64,000 nucleotides of DNA. It comes from Vreelandella subterranea (GTDB lineage Bacteria; Pseudomonadota; Gammaproteobacteria; Pseudomonadales; Halomonadaceae). The notes under the pieces were generated by a model. The model had not been told where the DNA came from. It did no database searches and worked only from the letters and a program-made list of their open reading frames with translations. A program made the position numbers and the translations under genes. Shown here piece after piece: positions 16,950 through 25,325 of this stretch; the stretch's first letter is position 1, and every line of letters begins with the position of its first letter. Location: assembly GCF_900111305.1 (NCBI RefSeq), contig NZ_FOGS01000001.1, positions 248,001-312,000 of the forward strand, in the 5' to 3' direction.

Positions 16950-19085
16950 TTAAACGCCTACCGGCCCACCATCGCGCTTTTGAATCACCACGGTTGATGC
17001 CCGAGGGCGTACCTGGCCGCTGGCGGCAACGGTGGCATCTTGGGTCAACGCGCTACCATCGGCCGGCCAGTTACCGGGATGCTGAATATTGATGAACAGC
17101 GCGGTTTTATCCGGCGTCGCAAAAATACCAGTGACTTCGCAGCCATTCGGCCCCACCGCAAAGCGCTTGAGCTGTTGCTGGTTGCTGTTGTTGATCACCG
17201 GTCCGGCACCCTGAATATCATCCAGCCCATTGGGAACCACGGCAAGCAACTGATCGTTGGTGTACTCGGTTACCCCCTCATAACCGTTATCAGTCTGAAT
17301 CCAAAGAATGCCCTGCCCGTCGTCGCGCTCGTCGAACCAGAGCCCATCGGGACTGGCGAACTGGTTCATTTCGGTCAAGCCCGAATGGTTATCTGTGTCG
17401 TCAGCGGCGGCGCCAAATACAAACACTTCCCAGGTAAAGGCGTTGGGCAAGCGGCTTTCACGCCAGCGAATAATATGCCCCGCTTCGTTATTGGCACGAG
17501 GATTGGCAGCATTGGTGGGCGCTAAGTCATAACCAACGCCTACCTGTTCCAAGCGCTCACCGCTGTTGGTATAGGTTGGCTGTGTATCTTCAGCGATGCG
17601 CTGTGAGTTATTGGTCAGGGTGAGATACACCTCGCCCGAGGCGGGATCAACAGACGCCCACTCAGGGCGATCCATTGGCGTGGCGCCCAATAAATCCGCT
17701 GCATCGCAGGTATTGATGATGATACCTGCCGCATCGTCGTCGGCTAGACCAAGCGCCGCTGCCAGCGTTCGGCCGTCCTGTGTTTGCGCATCAGGTGTCA
17801 GCGGCAGCCACTCACCACTGCCGTCGGCGTGAAAGCGGGCCACGTAGAGAGTGCCGTTATCCAAATATTTATGACCGATGGCGAGGCGGTCATACGCTTC
17901 GCCGGGGCGATTGGCATCGGCGGGATCCCAGGCGGCATCGGAGACGTACTTGTATACGTACTCGTTACGGGCATCATGGCCGGAGTAATAGACCACTGGC
18001 TGACCGGCTTCCAGCTTGCCCAACCAGCACCCTTCATGGCGGAAACGCCCAAGTGCCGTGCGCTTGATCGCGAGGGCATCGCTGTAGGGGTCGACTTCCA
18101 CCTGATAACCGAACGTGCGTGCTTCATTGCGGTAATCATCTTCAGCATTTTCGCCGCGCGGCGTAATATCGAAGCGAGCGAACTCATCGTCCTGCTCAGA
18201 GACATCACCTGCTGAGGTATCCCAGCCATAGCGGCTTTTATCGGTGGGAATACCAATCCGCGCATCGTCCTGGAAGCGCTCGCCGCGGTTCACAAAGATA
18301 TCGGGCCAGTTCTCTTCACAGGCAATATAAGTCCCCCAGGGCGTTACCCCATTACCGCAGTTATTGTTCGTGCCGCGTGTTTGCATGCCTGTCGGTGAGA
18401 ACTGCGTCTTGACGTAGTCACTGCCCGCCACTGGCCCAGCCAGGTCCATCACCGTTGCGCTCGTCAAACGGCGGTTATAGCGCGACCCCGGCACATGTGC
18501 CCAGTGGCCGTTGGCATCTTTTTCAATCTCAACCATGGTGACGCCATGAGCATTGATTTCAGTGCGCGACTCATCCGCAGGCCGTTGCCCCTCATCCGCA
18601 TTGGTGGGGCCGCCTTGAGGCGCCCATAGCGCTGCCTGGTCGATATATTCGTTGTTGAGTGCCAGCACAAAACGACGCGAAGCATTGTTGGCATCCAGGG
18701 CAAAACCGGCCATACCATCGTGATGCATTCCCACGCTAGAGGCTTGGCGCTCGGCAGTCATCGGCTGGTCGGGCTGCCAGCTGTCGCCAGCACTTAACGG
18801 CGTCCCCCAGGGCACTAAGACTTGGGCCACGTAACCTTCCGGCACCACCACGGCATCGGTCAGCGACCCATGAACCGCCTCAAATGCCAGCGTCAGGGTC
18901 TTTTTTTGCGCGCCGTTTGAGGCAAGCGCTTGAGCAGTACCGCCAAAGCTAAGCATCGAGGCAGCCGCCATGCTCAAACCACCGCGCATTACATCGCGAC
19001 GGGATACGTGGCGTGCCAATACTTCGGCAAAAGGTTGGTTGCCACTGTGGTTAAACAGACGATGATCTTCGATCTCTTTACTCAT
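16950..19085 (-). CDS. PhoX-family (DUF839) Tat-exported protein, putative phosphatase
   Basis: A 711-residue protein of the PhoX family, Ca/Fe-dependent alkaline phosphatases and relatives that fold as beta-propellers and are exported by the Tat system. A twin-Arg motif SRRDVMRG is at residues 28-35, followed by a hydrophobic stretch SMAAASMLSFGG and a likely cleavage site near TAQALASNGA. Further motifs are GTNNNCGNGVTPWGTYIACEE, ALGRFRHEGCW and the C-terminal HPGNWP. The start at 19085 has a GGGGGGAG ribosome site. It is a single-gene unit ended by the terminator at 16876. Phosphatase activity is inferred from family only; no pho box was recognised. Confidence 0.85.
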   Translation of the reverse strand: MSKEIEDHRLFNHSGNQPFAEVLARHVSRRDVMRGGLSMAAASMLSFGGTAQALASNGAQKKTLTLAFEAVHGSLTDAVVVPEGYVAQVLVPWGTPLSAGDSWQPDQPMTAERQASSVGMHHDGMAGFALDANNASRRFVLALNNEYIDQAALWAPQGGPTNADEGQRPADESRTEINAHGVTMVEIEKDANGHWAHVPGSRYNRRLTSATVMDLAGPVAGSDYVKTQFSPTGMQTRGTNNNCGNGVTPWGTYIACEENWPDIFVNRGERFQDDARIGIPTDKSRYGWDTSAGDVSEQDDEFARFDITPRGENAEDDYRNEARTFGYQVEVDPYSDALAIKRTALGRFRHEGCWLGKLEAGQPVVYYSGHDARNEYVYKYVSDAAWDPADANRPGEAYDRLAIGHKYLDNGTLYVARFHADGSGEWLPLTPDAQTQDGRTLAAALGLADDDAAGIIINTCDAADLLGATPMDRPEWASVDPASGEVYLTLTNNSQRIAEDTQPTYTNSGERLEQVGVGYDLAPTNAANPRANNEAGHIIRWRESRLPNAFTWEVFVFGAAADDTDNHSGLTEMNQFASPDGLWFDERDDGQGILWIQTDNGYEGVTEYTNDQLLAVVPNGLDDIQGAGPVINNSNQQQLKRFAVGPNGCEVTGIFATPDKTALFINIQHPGNWPADGSALTQDATVAASGQVRPRASTVVIQKRDGGPVGV

Positions 19086-19281
19086 TCTGGTCTCCCCCCC
19101 TGATCGTTTTTAAACCAACGATTGAACGTTAGGAGACACTAGAGAAGCTGAATGACAAGACGATGACGGCGTGGCTGCATTTATATGAAAGTTGCTGGAG
19201 TGGCAAAGCAGTGACATAAGTCCATACTTATTTAACAATCAGCACGATGACTTTATGGAAGCGTGCCTACCGGGAGCAAGA

Positions 19282-19656
19282 ATGAGATTGATCCGCCTCA
19301 TGTGGATCGTGCTGGCAGGGTTGAGTTTTAGTATCGGTGTCCTCGGCATTTTTCTGCCCCTGCTGCCTACCACCGTCTTTATGCTAATGGCGGTTTACTG
19401 CGCCTCCAAAGGCTCACCGCGCTTTGAGGCCTGGATCCGCTCTCGCCACTATGTCGGACCGCTGCTGGTAACCTGGGAGCAGGAGCGGGCCATCTCAAGG
19501 CGGGGTAAATTGGCGGCCGTTAGCACGATCGCGTTGAGCGCGCTGATTACCGGCTGGTCACTCGGCCCCGGTTGGAGTCGCTGGGGGGTAATAGCGCTAC
19601 TGGCGCTGATTGCTCTTTGGCTGGCTACCCGACCAGAGCCTTCTTCCTCACCTTAA
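19282..19656 (+). CDS. YbaN-family (DUF454) inner membrane protein
   Basis: A 124-residue membrane protein with the family pattern: helix 1 WIVLAGLSFSIGVLGIFLP, the LLPTTVFMLMAVYCASKGSPRFEAWIRS motif, then two more hydrophobic segments at the C-terminus. Function of the family is unknown. The frame is open from 19192, but the ATG at 19282 after GGGAGCA gives the usual N-terminus. Neighbours do not suggest a role. Confidence 0.8.
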   Translation: MRLIRLMWIVLAGLSFSIGVLGIFLPLLPTTVFMLMAVYCASKGSPRFEAWIRSRHYVGPLLVTWEQERAISRRGKLAAVSTIALSALITGWSLGPGWSRWGVIALLALIALWLATRPEPSSSP

Positions 19657-19732
19657 AACCGCCTAAATTACCACCTTATGGGTCGACACCACCTGGCGCA
19701 GCCCCATGAACGAGCGGATCTGGCGGTTACTG

Positions 19733-19751
19733 CTGTACAAATAAAGTACAG
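19733..19751. promoter_or_regulatory. Inverted repeat CTGTAC-N7-GTACAG
   Basis: A 6-bp perfect inverted repeat with a 7-base A/T spacer lies about 45 bases before the start of the small gene at 19796. It could be an operator. No regulator is assigned and the arms are short, so it may be chance. Confidence 0.3.
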
Positions 19752-19795
19752 TCTTTAGTCTTGGCATATCGGATATTCACACATGAGGATACGCC

Positions 19796-20137
19796 ATGCC
19801 TTCTACCCTTCCCGCTCACGTCACCCTTGAAGACCTTGCGCAATGGCCTACACCGCTGCCCGATGTAGAAGTTCACGGACTTGATATGGGCTGGTATATC
19901 GTTCGCTTGCATCGGGACAACACTGTCAGTTTGCTCACCGATGAGAATGGCGAAACGCAACGTTTTACCGGCACGCAATGGATTGGCCGTGCCTTCGCGC
20001 CGCTGGGTTTCACCCACGGCACGCTGACCTGGGCCGACGCCGCCGATGAAATGATCGGCACCGATGTACCCCCTGTGTCTGCTCAGCAGCGCATGGCCCA
20101 TGGTGTTCGCGTAGCTTTTAACCAGACCTGTCTATAA
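19796..20137 (+). CDS. Small uncharacterised protein
   Basis: A 113-residue soluble protein, not assigned with certainty. It has a beta-rich core (GWYIVRLHRDNTVSLLTDENGETQRFTGTQWIGRAF), then a segment THGTLTWADAADEMIGTD. It resembles small DUF6482-type proteins of Halomonas and Pseudomonas as I remember them, but this needs a profile search. It has a GAGGATACGCC ribosome-site region before the ATG. Codon use is like its neighbours. The mgtE gene follows 70 bases later on the same strand. Confidence 0.6.
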   Translation: MPSTLPAHVTLEDLAQWPTPLPDVEVHGLDMGWYIVRLHRDNTVSLLTDENGETQRFTGTQWIGRAFAPLGFTHGTLTWADAADEMIGTDVPPVSAQQRMAHGVRVAFNQTCL

Positions 20138-20207
20138 AATTGATAGAGCGCCATCAAGAGCTTTCAAGTAGCTGTGTTGACGATCAATTTGCCTAAGGAT
20201 GGACGCT

Positions 20208-21563
20208 ATGCGCGATGATGAAAAATATACCAATACCGAAGAGCAGTTGCTTTATCTTCAAAAAAGCCTGGATGAAGAAGATAGCACCGCTCTGGAAGCG
20301 CTATTTGCCGAGCTGGACATCCTGGCCATTGCGCGCACCCTTGAATCTTTTCCCGCTAAAACCCGCGATCGGCTTTGGGAGTACATCCCTGGCGAACTCA
20401 TCGGCGAGGTATTGGCAGAAGTCGATGAAGACATCCGTGCTGACTATATCGAAGATTTATCGGCAAGCGATGTTGAGCAGATCGTCAAGGGCCTGGATGC
20501 CCAGGAAGTGGCTGAAGTACTGGACGTTGCTGACGAAGCCATCAAGACCAGCGTTTATGCCAGCCTGGACCAGGAAATTCGCGCCCAGGTCGAAAACCTG
20601 CATGCCTATGAAGATGATGTGGTGGGGCGATACATGGACCCCGAGACGGTCAATGTAAAGCAGGGTGTCTCGTTAGAAGCCGTGCAACGCTATATACGCA
20701 TCCACCAGCTGCTCGACGATGAATCCCAGCAAATCATGATCACGGATAAAGATAAGCGATTGCTCGGCACACTGACGCTGATTGATTTGATCAAACAACC
20801 ACAAAGTGCCGTGGTTGATGATTATATGGATGATTTTTTTACCCTGAATGATCAAATGAAAGTCAGTGATGCAGCGGCGTTATTGCGCTCCAAAGAGCTG
20901 CCCTTTGTGCCCGTGTGCGATAGCGATGGATTGCTGGTTGGGCAGTTGAACTCCGCCGATGTATTAGAAATCACCCAAGATGACGCTGATATGACCCTGA
21001 AGCACATGTCAGGCGTCAGTGACGAAGAAGAAGTATTCACCCCCATCATGCGCAGTGCTAAAAGCCGCGGTATTTGGCTGGGTATTAACCTGTTGACCGC
21101 TTTTTTAGCCGCTTTTGTGATCGGTCAGTTCGAAGCGGTGCTCGATCAAATCGTGGCATTAGCCATCCTGATGCCTGTCGTTGCCAGCATGGGCGGCATT
21201 GCCGGTAGCCAAACCCTGACGGTCGTGATCCGCGGCCTCGCGTTGGGCCAACTTGCCGGTAACAACAAACAGTGGCTGTATAACAAGGAACTCTGGGTAG
21301 GCATGAGCAACGGTCTGGTGTGGGCCCTCGTCGTCGGGTTCATTTCCTATCTGTGGTTCAGTGACTTACTGATCACGCTGGTCATCACCCTGGCCATTTT
21401 TATCAACATGAGCCTCGCCAACTTGTCAGGCGTGCTGATTCCGCTGGTGTTGAAAAGGCTGCAGATTGATCCAGCGCTGTCCGGCGCAGTCATTTTAACC
21501 ACCGTCACCGATGTGGTCGGCTTTCTATCCTTTCTGGGGCTGGCGACGCTGATTATTCTGTGA
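20208..21563 (+). CDS. mgtE: Magnesium channel/transporter MgtE
   Basis: A 451-residue MgtE protein: cytosolic N domain (about residues 1-125, superhelical repeats), two CBS domains (about 128-255) that sense Mg2+, a plug helix, and five membrane helices (about 280-451). The pore-type segment is VASMGGIAGSQTLTVVIRGLALGQ. It imports Mg2+ passively. The ATG at 20208 is preferred to that at 20199 because AAGGA lies at a suitable distance. No M-box-like leader was recognised in the short upstream region. Confidence 0.92.
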   Translation: MRDDEKYTNTEEQLLYLQKSLDEEDSTALEALFAELDILAIARTLESFPAKTRDRLWEYIPGELIGEVLAEVDEDIRADYIEDLSASDVEQIVKGLDAQEVAEVLDVADEAIKTSVYASLDQEIRAQVENLHAYEDDVVGRYMDPETVNVKQGVSLEAVQRYIRIHQLLDDESQQIMITDKDKRLLGTLTLIDLIKQPQSAVVDDYMDDFFTLNDQMKVSDAAALLRSKELPFVPVCDSDGLLVGQLNSADVLEITQDDADMTLKHMSGVSDEEEVFTPIMRSAKSRGIWLGINLLTAFLAAFVIGQFEAVLDQIVALAILMPVVASMGGIAGSQTLTVVIRGLALGQLAGNNKQWLYNKELWVGMSNGLVWALVVGFISYLWFSDLLITLVITLAIFINMSLANLSGVLIPLVLKRLQIDPALSGAVILTTVTDVVGFLSFLGLATLIIL

Positions 21564-21643
21564 CCCTTTATCGGGGCTGATGTAGAGCGCCACATACCCC
21601 GGCGCTCTGCCTTTCCCCCTGGAACTTCGTGTCACTCACCCCT

Positions 21644-23362
21644 CTATCGAGTTCGAGGCCCTCGCCTTTTTTTCATCCACAGGGTAGCAGCAATAAAGTA
21701 GAGTACGGTTGGTACCACAATGAGTGCTTGGAAAGTGTCCAAGTGCGCCGTGGCGTCCACGCCCTGGAACCAAGACCAGCCCGCTATTCCCAAAATAGCC
21801 ACTAAACACGCCACCGCTATAAGGTACCAAGGGTTCCGTCTCTGCACTGGCAGGCGTTCCGGCGTATCAGCGCCCGGTTGCTCAGGTGGGTTAAGTGGCC
21901 CATACGCGGCCTGATAAACATCGACCTCTTCTTTAACAATATCCCGCTGAAAATGGCACAGCAGTGGGTAAATAATAAAGCTTGTCAGCCACACGGGTAT
22001 AAAGAGCGTGAAGAGGTGTAGCGAGCCCTCCAATAAAAGTAGCACCCCAACTAGGACACCAATGCCCCAGGCCATAAACGCAGGACGATTGTTGGCAAGC
22101 CCCAAATGCTCACGCCAGAACGGGCGGATCTTCATTCGGGGCAGTAAAAAGTGCTCCGCCGCAATGATGGCACCCACCGGGGCAATCAGCATGATGAAGT
22201 AAGAGAGCACATTGAGCCACTGAGTGAACACAAAGGGGAAGCAGGCAATTAGTGTGGTTACCACACCTGTAATAGCGGTAACCCGTACGCGTGAGTGCTG
22301 AGTAAAAACCGCCTGAAAAGCGAGCCCCGCACGGTAGAGGCTTGGGATCGACGTGGTCCAACCGGCGATCACTACCGCCATTAATCCCATGGCACCAAGG
22401 ATCCTAAAAGAGACACCACCTGGGTCCATTTGGGTAAGCTGAGAGCCTGCCAGAAGCGCCGCTGTTGCCCCCATTAAACCTGCACATACCCATGCCATAT
22501 AGTGACCAATGTACATACCTGCGGCGGAGAAGTAGCCATACGAGGATTTGCGGGCAAAACGCAGGATAGACATATCACTCATCCCCAAGTGCATCGGCAG
22601 GTTAGCGCCCCAGGCCCAGGCCGCAATCACCCACACCGATATACCAGGGGCTCCCTCTGGCGTCTCTCCCGTCCAAACAAAAGTATCAACAACACCTGCC
22701 AGGGTGGTCAAACCGTCTAGCTCCCCCATATGTAGCAGAACGGGAATCGTCACCACCCCACTGGCTAAAAACATGGTGGCCATCCAGGGAGAGCAGACGG
22801 TTGAAAAATTAGCGATTAGCTTGAACCCCTTGAGTGTCATCCACACGGTAATAGCGCCCACAAACAGCACCAGCGCTACGAAGCTAATGCTCTGGGGATA
22901 CCAGGCGGTTTGTGGCGGTATCGTCGTTACCACTCGGAAAGCGGAGGCTGATACTGTAATCATCGCCCCCGAGACCACGGCAAAAATCAAACCATTCAGA
23001 AGGTTATAAATGAGAGAGAAGCGCTTGCCAGCCAACCGCTCCAGATACCAGTAGATGGTCATTCGTGAACGTACGGCGACCGGGCTACACACCCAAGCCC
23101 ATGAGAGCACAGCCAAAAGATTACCCATTAGCAGCCCCCACAATAGATCACTGGTGCTAACGCCCAGCGCCACTAAAGAAGCACCGATCACAAACTCAGT
23201 TCCCGCCACGTGCTCCCCTGCATAAGCGCCAAGAAAGTATTTACCACTCAGTTGGTGGCTAGCGGGAATTCGCTGATGTTCCAATTCGTCTGTTTGGCGT
23301 GATGTTGCCGGTGGGGCGCTGCCACTTCCTGCCGTCGACATTGCTGGCGTGTGGGTGCTCAT
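21644..23362 (-). CDS. NCS1-family (cytosine/purine-type) permease
   Basis: A 572-residue membrane protein with about twelve hydrophobic segments of the nucleobase-cation-symport-1 family (PF02133). Family features include the early GKYFLGAYAGEHVAGTEFVIG and the central WAWGANLPMHLGMSDMSILRFARK. It carries longer N- and C-terminal polar tails than CodB. The ATG at 23362 follows AGAGGAG at good distance; the frame is open to 23422. The promoter region has the same palindrome and ACCAAAG box as the inositol operons, so it is likely part of the IolR regulon. Its substrate is unknown: NCS1 proteins carry nucleobases, allantoin, thiamine precursors or hydantoins, and an inositol role has not been established. 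Confidence 0.8.
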   Translation of the reverse strand: MSTHTPAMSTAGSGSAPPATSRQTDELEHQRIPASHQLSGKYFLGAYAGEHVAGTEFVIGASLVALGVSTSDLLWGLLMGNLLAVLSWAWVCSPVAVRSRMTIYWYLERLAGKRFSLIYNLLNGLIFAVVSGAMITVSASAFRVVTTIPPQTAWYPQSISFVALVLFVGAITVWMTLKGFKLIANFSTVCSPWMATMFLASGVVTIPVLLHMGELDGLTTLAGVVDTFVWTGETPEGAPGISVWVIAAWAWGANLPMHLGMSDMSILRFARKSSYGYFSAAGMYIGHYMAWVCAGLMGATAALLAGSQLTQMDPGGVSFRILGAMGLMAVVIAGWTTSIPSLYRAGLAFQAVFTQHSRVRVTAITGVVTTLIACFPFVFTQWLNVLSYFIMLIAPVGAIIAAEHFLLPRMKIRPFWREHLGLANNRPAFMAWGIGVLVGVLLLLEGSLHLFTLFIPVWLTSFIIYPLLCHFQRDIVKEEVDVYQAAYGPLNPPEQPGADTPERLPVQRRNPWYLIAVACLVAILGIAGWSWFQGVDATAHLDTFQALIVVPTVLYFIAATLWMKKRRGPRTR

Positions 23363-23431
23363 GCGCATCTCCTCTTGTTGTTGGGGGCTATAAGCACTGA
23401 GAGTTTTGCAAAACGTAAACAATCAGATTTA

Positions 23432-23449
23432 ATGGAATTTATATTCTAT
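23432..23449. promoter_or_regulatory. Putative IolR operator and promoter of the NCS1 permease gene
   Basis: The palindrome ATGGAATTTATATTCTAT fits AT-N-GAAT-N4-ATTC-N-AT. On the minus strand a candidate promoter has -35 TTGATA (23459-23464), a 17-base spacer and -10 TAAATT (23436-23441), so the operator would cover the -10. Upstream on the same strand lies GACCAAAGTATGGAATT (23473-23489), also found before ibpA. Confidence 0.6.
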
Positions 23450-23499
23450 AATTTTTAATATCAAATATTTAATTCCATACTTTGGTCGACCTCCAACCG

Positions 23500-23574
23500 T
23501 TACGCCCACGCTTTGGCAATACCCGCGCCAGGGCCACCGCCGATCATGCCAATGCGTATTTTTGTTGATGCCAT
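23500..23574 (-). pseudogene. Gfo/Idh/MocA dehydrogenase remnant (24 codons)
   Basis: After an AAGGAG ribosome site the minus strand reads MASTKIRIGMIGGGPGAGIA and then KAWA followed by a stop. The GMIGGGPGAGI start is the Rossmann motif of a Gfo/Idh/MocA dehydrogenase. The rest of the gene (over 300 codons) is missing. It lies 34 bases after the stop of the intact Gfo/Idh gene, in the position of a next operon gene. It is most likely what is left of a second inositol dehydrogenase gene after deletion. Confidence 0.65.
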
Positions 23575-23608
23575 GTTGCTCTCCTTATCGCCAGGGCGTC
23601 TTTAGGGT

Positions 23609-24772
23609 TTAGATGCGAACCCATTGACGGCTATGGGCGGACTCATCCATGGCGGTGATGATGCGCTGGTTGGCGCGGCCAAAGGCAAAGTTGGGAAAGC
23701 AGTCGTCCTGGTTAGCGATACCCTGGATCAGGTCGTGCACCTCGATCACTTTGGCGTCGAAAAAGCCTAGCCCGCCACCGGCGAAGTCAAAGTCAAAGAA
23801 AGCGCGGTACTGCGGCACCTGGGAGCCGGCCAGCAGGGTTTTGAAACCGCGGTCATGCTTATCGTCGTTAAAGCGGTATACCTGCAGCTCGTTAAACCGC
23901 TCACCGTCCATATACAGTGTGCCCTCAGTACCGGAAATCTCCCAATACACGCCAAACACTCGGCCAGCCGCGAGGCGTGAACTCTCGATCACCCCGGCCG
24001 CGCCGGAGGTAAACTTAACCAGCGCCTGGGTCTGATCATCGTTTTCCACTCGACGCATTTCTGCGTGTTTATCGACCTTGCTGGCGTAACCGGCATCGCT
24101 GGTCGGCACTGGGCGTTCTGCAATTTGCGTCTGCGCCTGGCAGTTAACCTCTTCCAGGTCGCCCATTAAAAACTGTGCCACACTAATAATATGTGCGCCT
24201 AAATCCCCTAGCGCCCCGGTTCCCGCGCCTTGACGAGAGCAGCGCCACGACCAGGGCAGATCAGGATCATTAAAGAAGCCCTGGTCAAACGTTCCTCGGA
24301 ACCGAATAGGGCGGCCAATTTCACCGGCGTCAATCAACTGCTTGGCCAACAGCGCGGCCGGTGTTTTGATGTTGTTAAAGGCCACCATGGTTTTCACACC
24401 CGCCCGCTCGGCCGCCTCATGCATTTCGCGAGCCTGGTCATCGCTCATGGAGAGCGGTTTCTCACAGTAGACATGCTTGCCTGCGGCGATAGCGGCCAGC
24501 GCCATTTCATGGTGCAGCGCGTTGGGGGAGGTAATATCGACCACATCTAGATGGGGGTCATCAATCAGTTGGCGCCAATCGCCGTAACTTTTCTCGAAAC
24601 CGAGGCGTTCCCGTGCGGCTTCAGCCACGTCTGCCCCTTGATCAGCAATCGCGTATAGCCGCGGCGTTAATGGTAGGTCACGGTAGAGAATCCGCGCGCG
24701 GTGATAGGCGTCCGCATGCGCTTGGCCCATAAAACCACTACCGATCAAGCCAATATTTAGCGTCTTAGCCAT
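23609..24772 (-). CDS. Gfo/Idh/MocA-family dehydrogenase, probably of inositol isomers
   Basis: A 387-residue NAD(P)-dependent sugar/polyol dehydrogenase. The Rossmann motif is GLIGSGFMGQAHADAY at the N-terminus, and the catalytic Lys is in the CEKPLSMS motif. GDLGAHIISVAQFLMGD holds the Asp/His of the active site. It differs clearly from IolG at 31882 and is longer, with a WSWRCSRQGAGTGALGDLG loop typical of the scyllo-inositol/levoglucosan dehydrogenase-like group. It is in the iolC operon direction, flanked by two decayed genes. Oxidation of scyllo-inositol or another isomer is a reasonable guess. The ribosome site AGGTGA precedes the ATG. Confidence 0.8.
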   Translation of the reverse strand: MAKTLNIGLIGSGFMGQAHADAYHRARILYRDLPLTPRLYAIADQGADVAEAARERLGFEKSYGDWRQLIDDPHLDVVDITSPNALHHEMALAAIAAGKHVYCEKPLSMSDDQAREMHEAAERAGVKTMVAFNNIKTPAALLAKQLIDAGEIGRPIRFRGTFDQGFFNDPDLPWSWRCSRQGAGTGALGDLGAHIISVAQFLMGDLEEVNCQAQTQIAERPVPTSDAGYASKVDKHAEMRRVENDDQTQALVKFTSGAAGVIESSRLAAGRVFGVYWEISGTEGTLYMDGERFNELQVYRFNDDKHDRGFKTLLAGSQVPQYRAFFDFDFAGGGLGFFDAKVIEVHDLIQGIANQDDCFPNFAFGRANQRIITAMDESAHSRQWVRI

Positions 24773-24845
24773 GATAAAGTCACCTAAAGTTAGTAGTCGT
24801 AAGCGCCGCTTTTAGCACTCCGCTAAGAGGGGGTGATGCACTGAG

Positions 24846-25115
24846 TCAGCGGTTTTCGAACAGCCGTGTCATTCGGCGATAAGCAATCACGGCCATCTCT
24901 TTTTTGGGGGGCTTTGCGCGAGTCTTGCTCAGCCTCCAAGATCAACCAGCCCTGATAATCAGGGTTGGTGGCAAACTCAATGAGGGGCGAAAAAATCCAG
25001 GTAGCCATCGCCCGGCAGGGTGAACATGCCATCGCGTACGCCTTGGTTGAGTTAGCGGGTTAATGCCTAACCGCAGCTGATGGGGTGCCAGTAGGTCAGC
25101 TATCGTATTGGCCAT
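24846..25115 (-). pseudogene. Decayed second iolE-like gene
   Basis: From an ATG at 25115 (after AAGAGG) the minus strand encodes an IolE-like N-terminus ending LRLGINPLT. It then jumps, with loss of roughly 200 codons, to an IolE-like C-terminal part (LNQGVRDGMFTLPGDGYLDF, then SPLIEFATNPDYQGWLILEA, EQDSRKAP). Two single-base gains, in a T6 and a C6/A6 run, break the frame. Correcting them gives a natural end KKEMAVIAYRRMTRLFENR and stop at 24846. It once encoded a TIM-barrel inosose dehydratase or isomerase distinct from IolE at 26854. The homopolymer indels could be sequencing errors, but the large deletion would still inactivate it. Confidence 0.8.
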
Positions 25116-25271
25116 GTTGACCTCTTATCGTTGTTGTTTGAGTGCTTTAATCGTCGACGGCACGTACGGTATGCGTCTTTCTATTCCGTTGGGAACTTGT
25201 CGAGCAAACAAGTGCAGTGCCGCCGAGGAGGGTTGGCTTATGGGGGCGAGCAGGCTCGATTCATTTGAAGA

Positions 25272-25294
25272 CACCGGCGCTCAAGCCGCCGGTG
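25272..25294 (-). terminator. GC-rich hairpin after iolA
   Basis: A stem CACCGGCG/CGCCGGTG with a 7-base loop lies about 30 bases after the iolA stop on the minus strand. No proper T-run follows, so it may attenuate transcription or protect the 3' end rather than stop it fully. The stretch 25116-25325 has no other recognised content. Confidence 0.45.
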
Positions 25295-25325
25295 CTGTCA
25301 AAATTACGTCAGGTGTTATTGACGC

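Noticed and set aside
19663-19767. 34-codon minus-strand frame between the YbaN-like gene and the gene at 19796
   Set aside because: Coding-like tail (SNRQIRSFMGLRQVVSTHKV) but no ribosome site, no family recognised and very short. It could be a gene remnant, but this cannot be supported.
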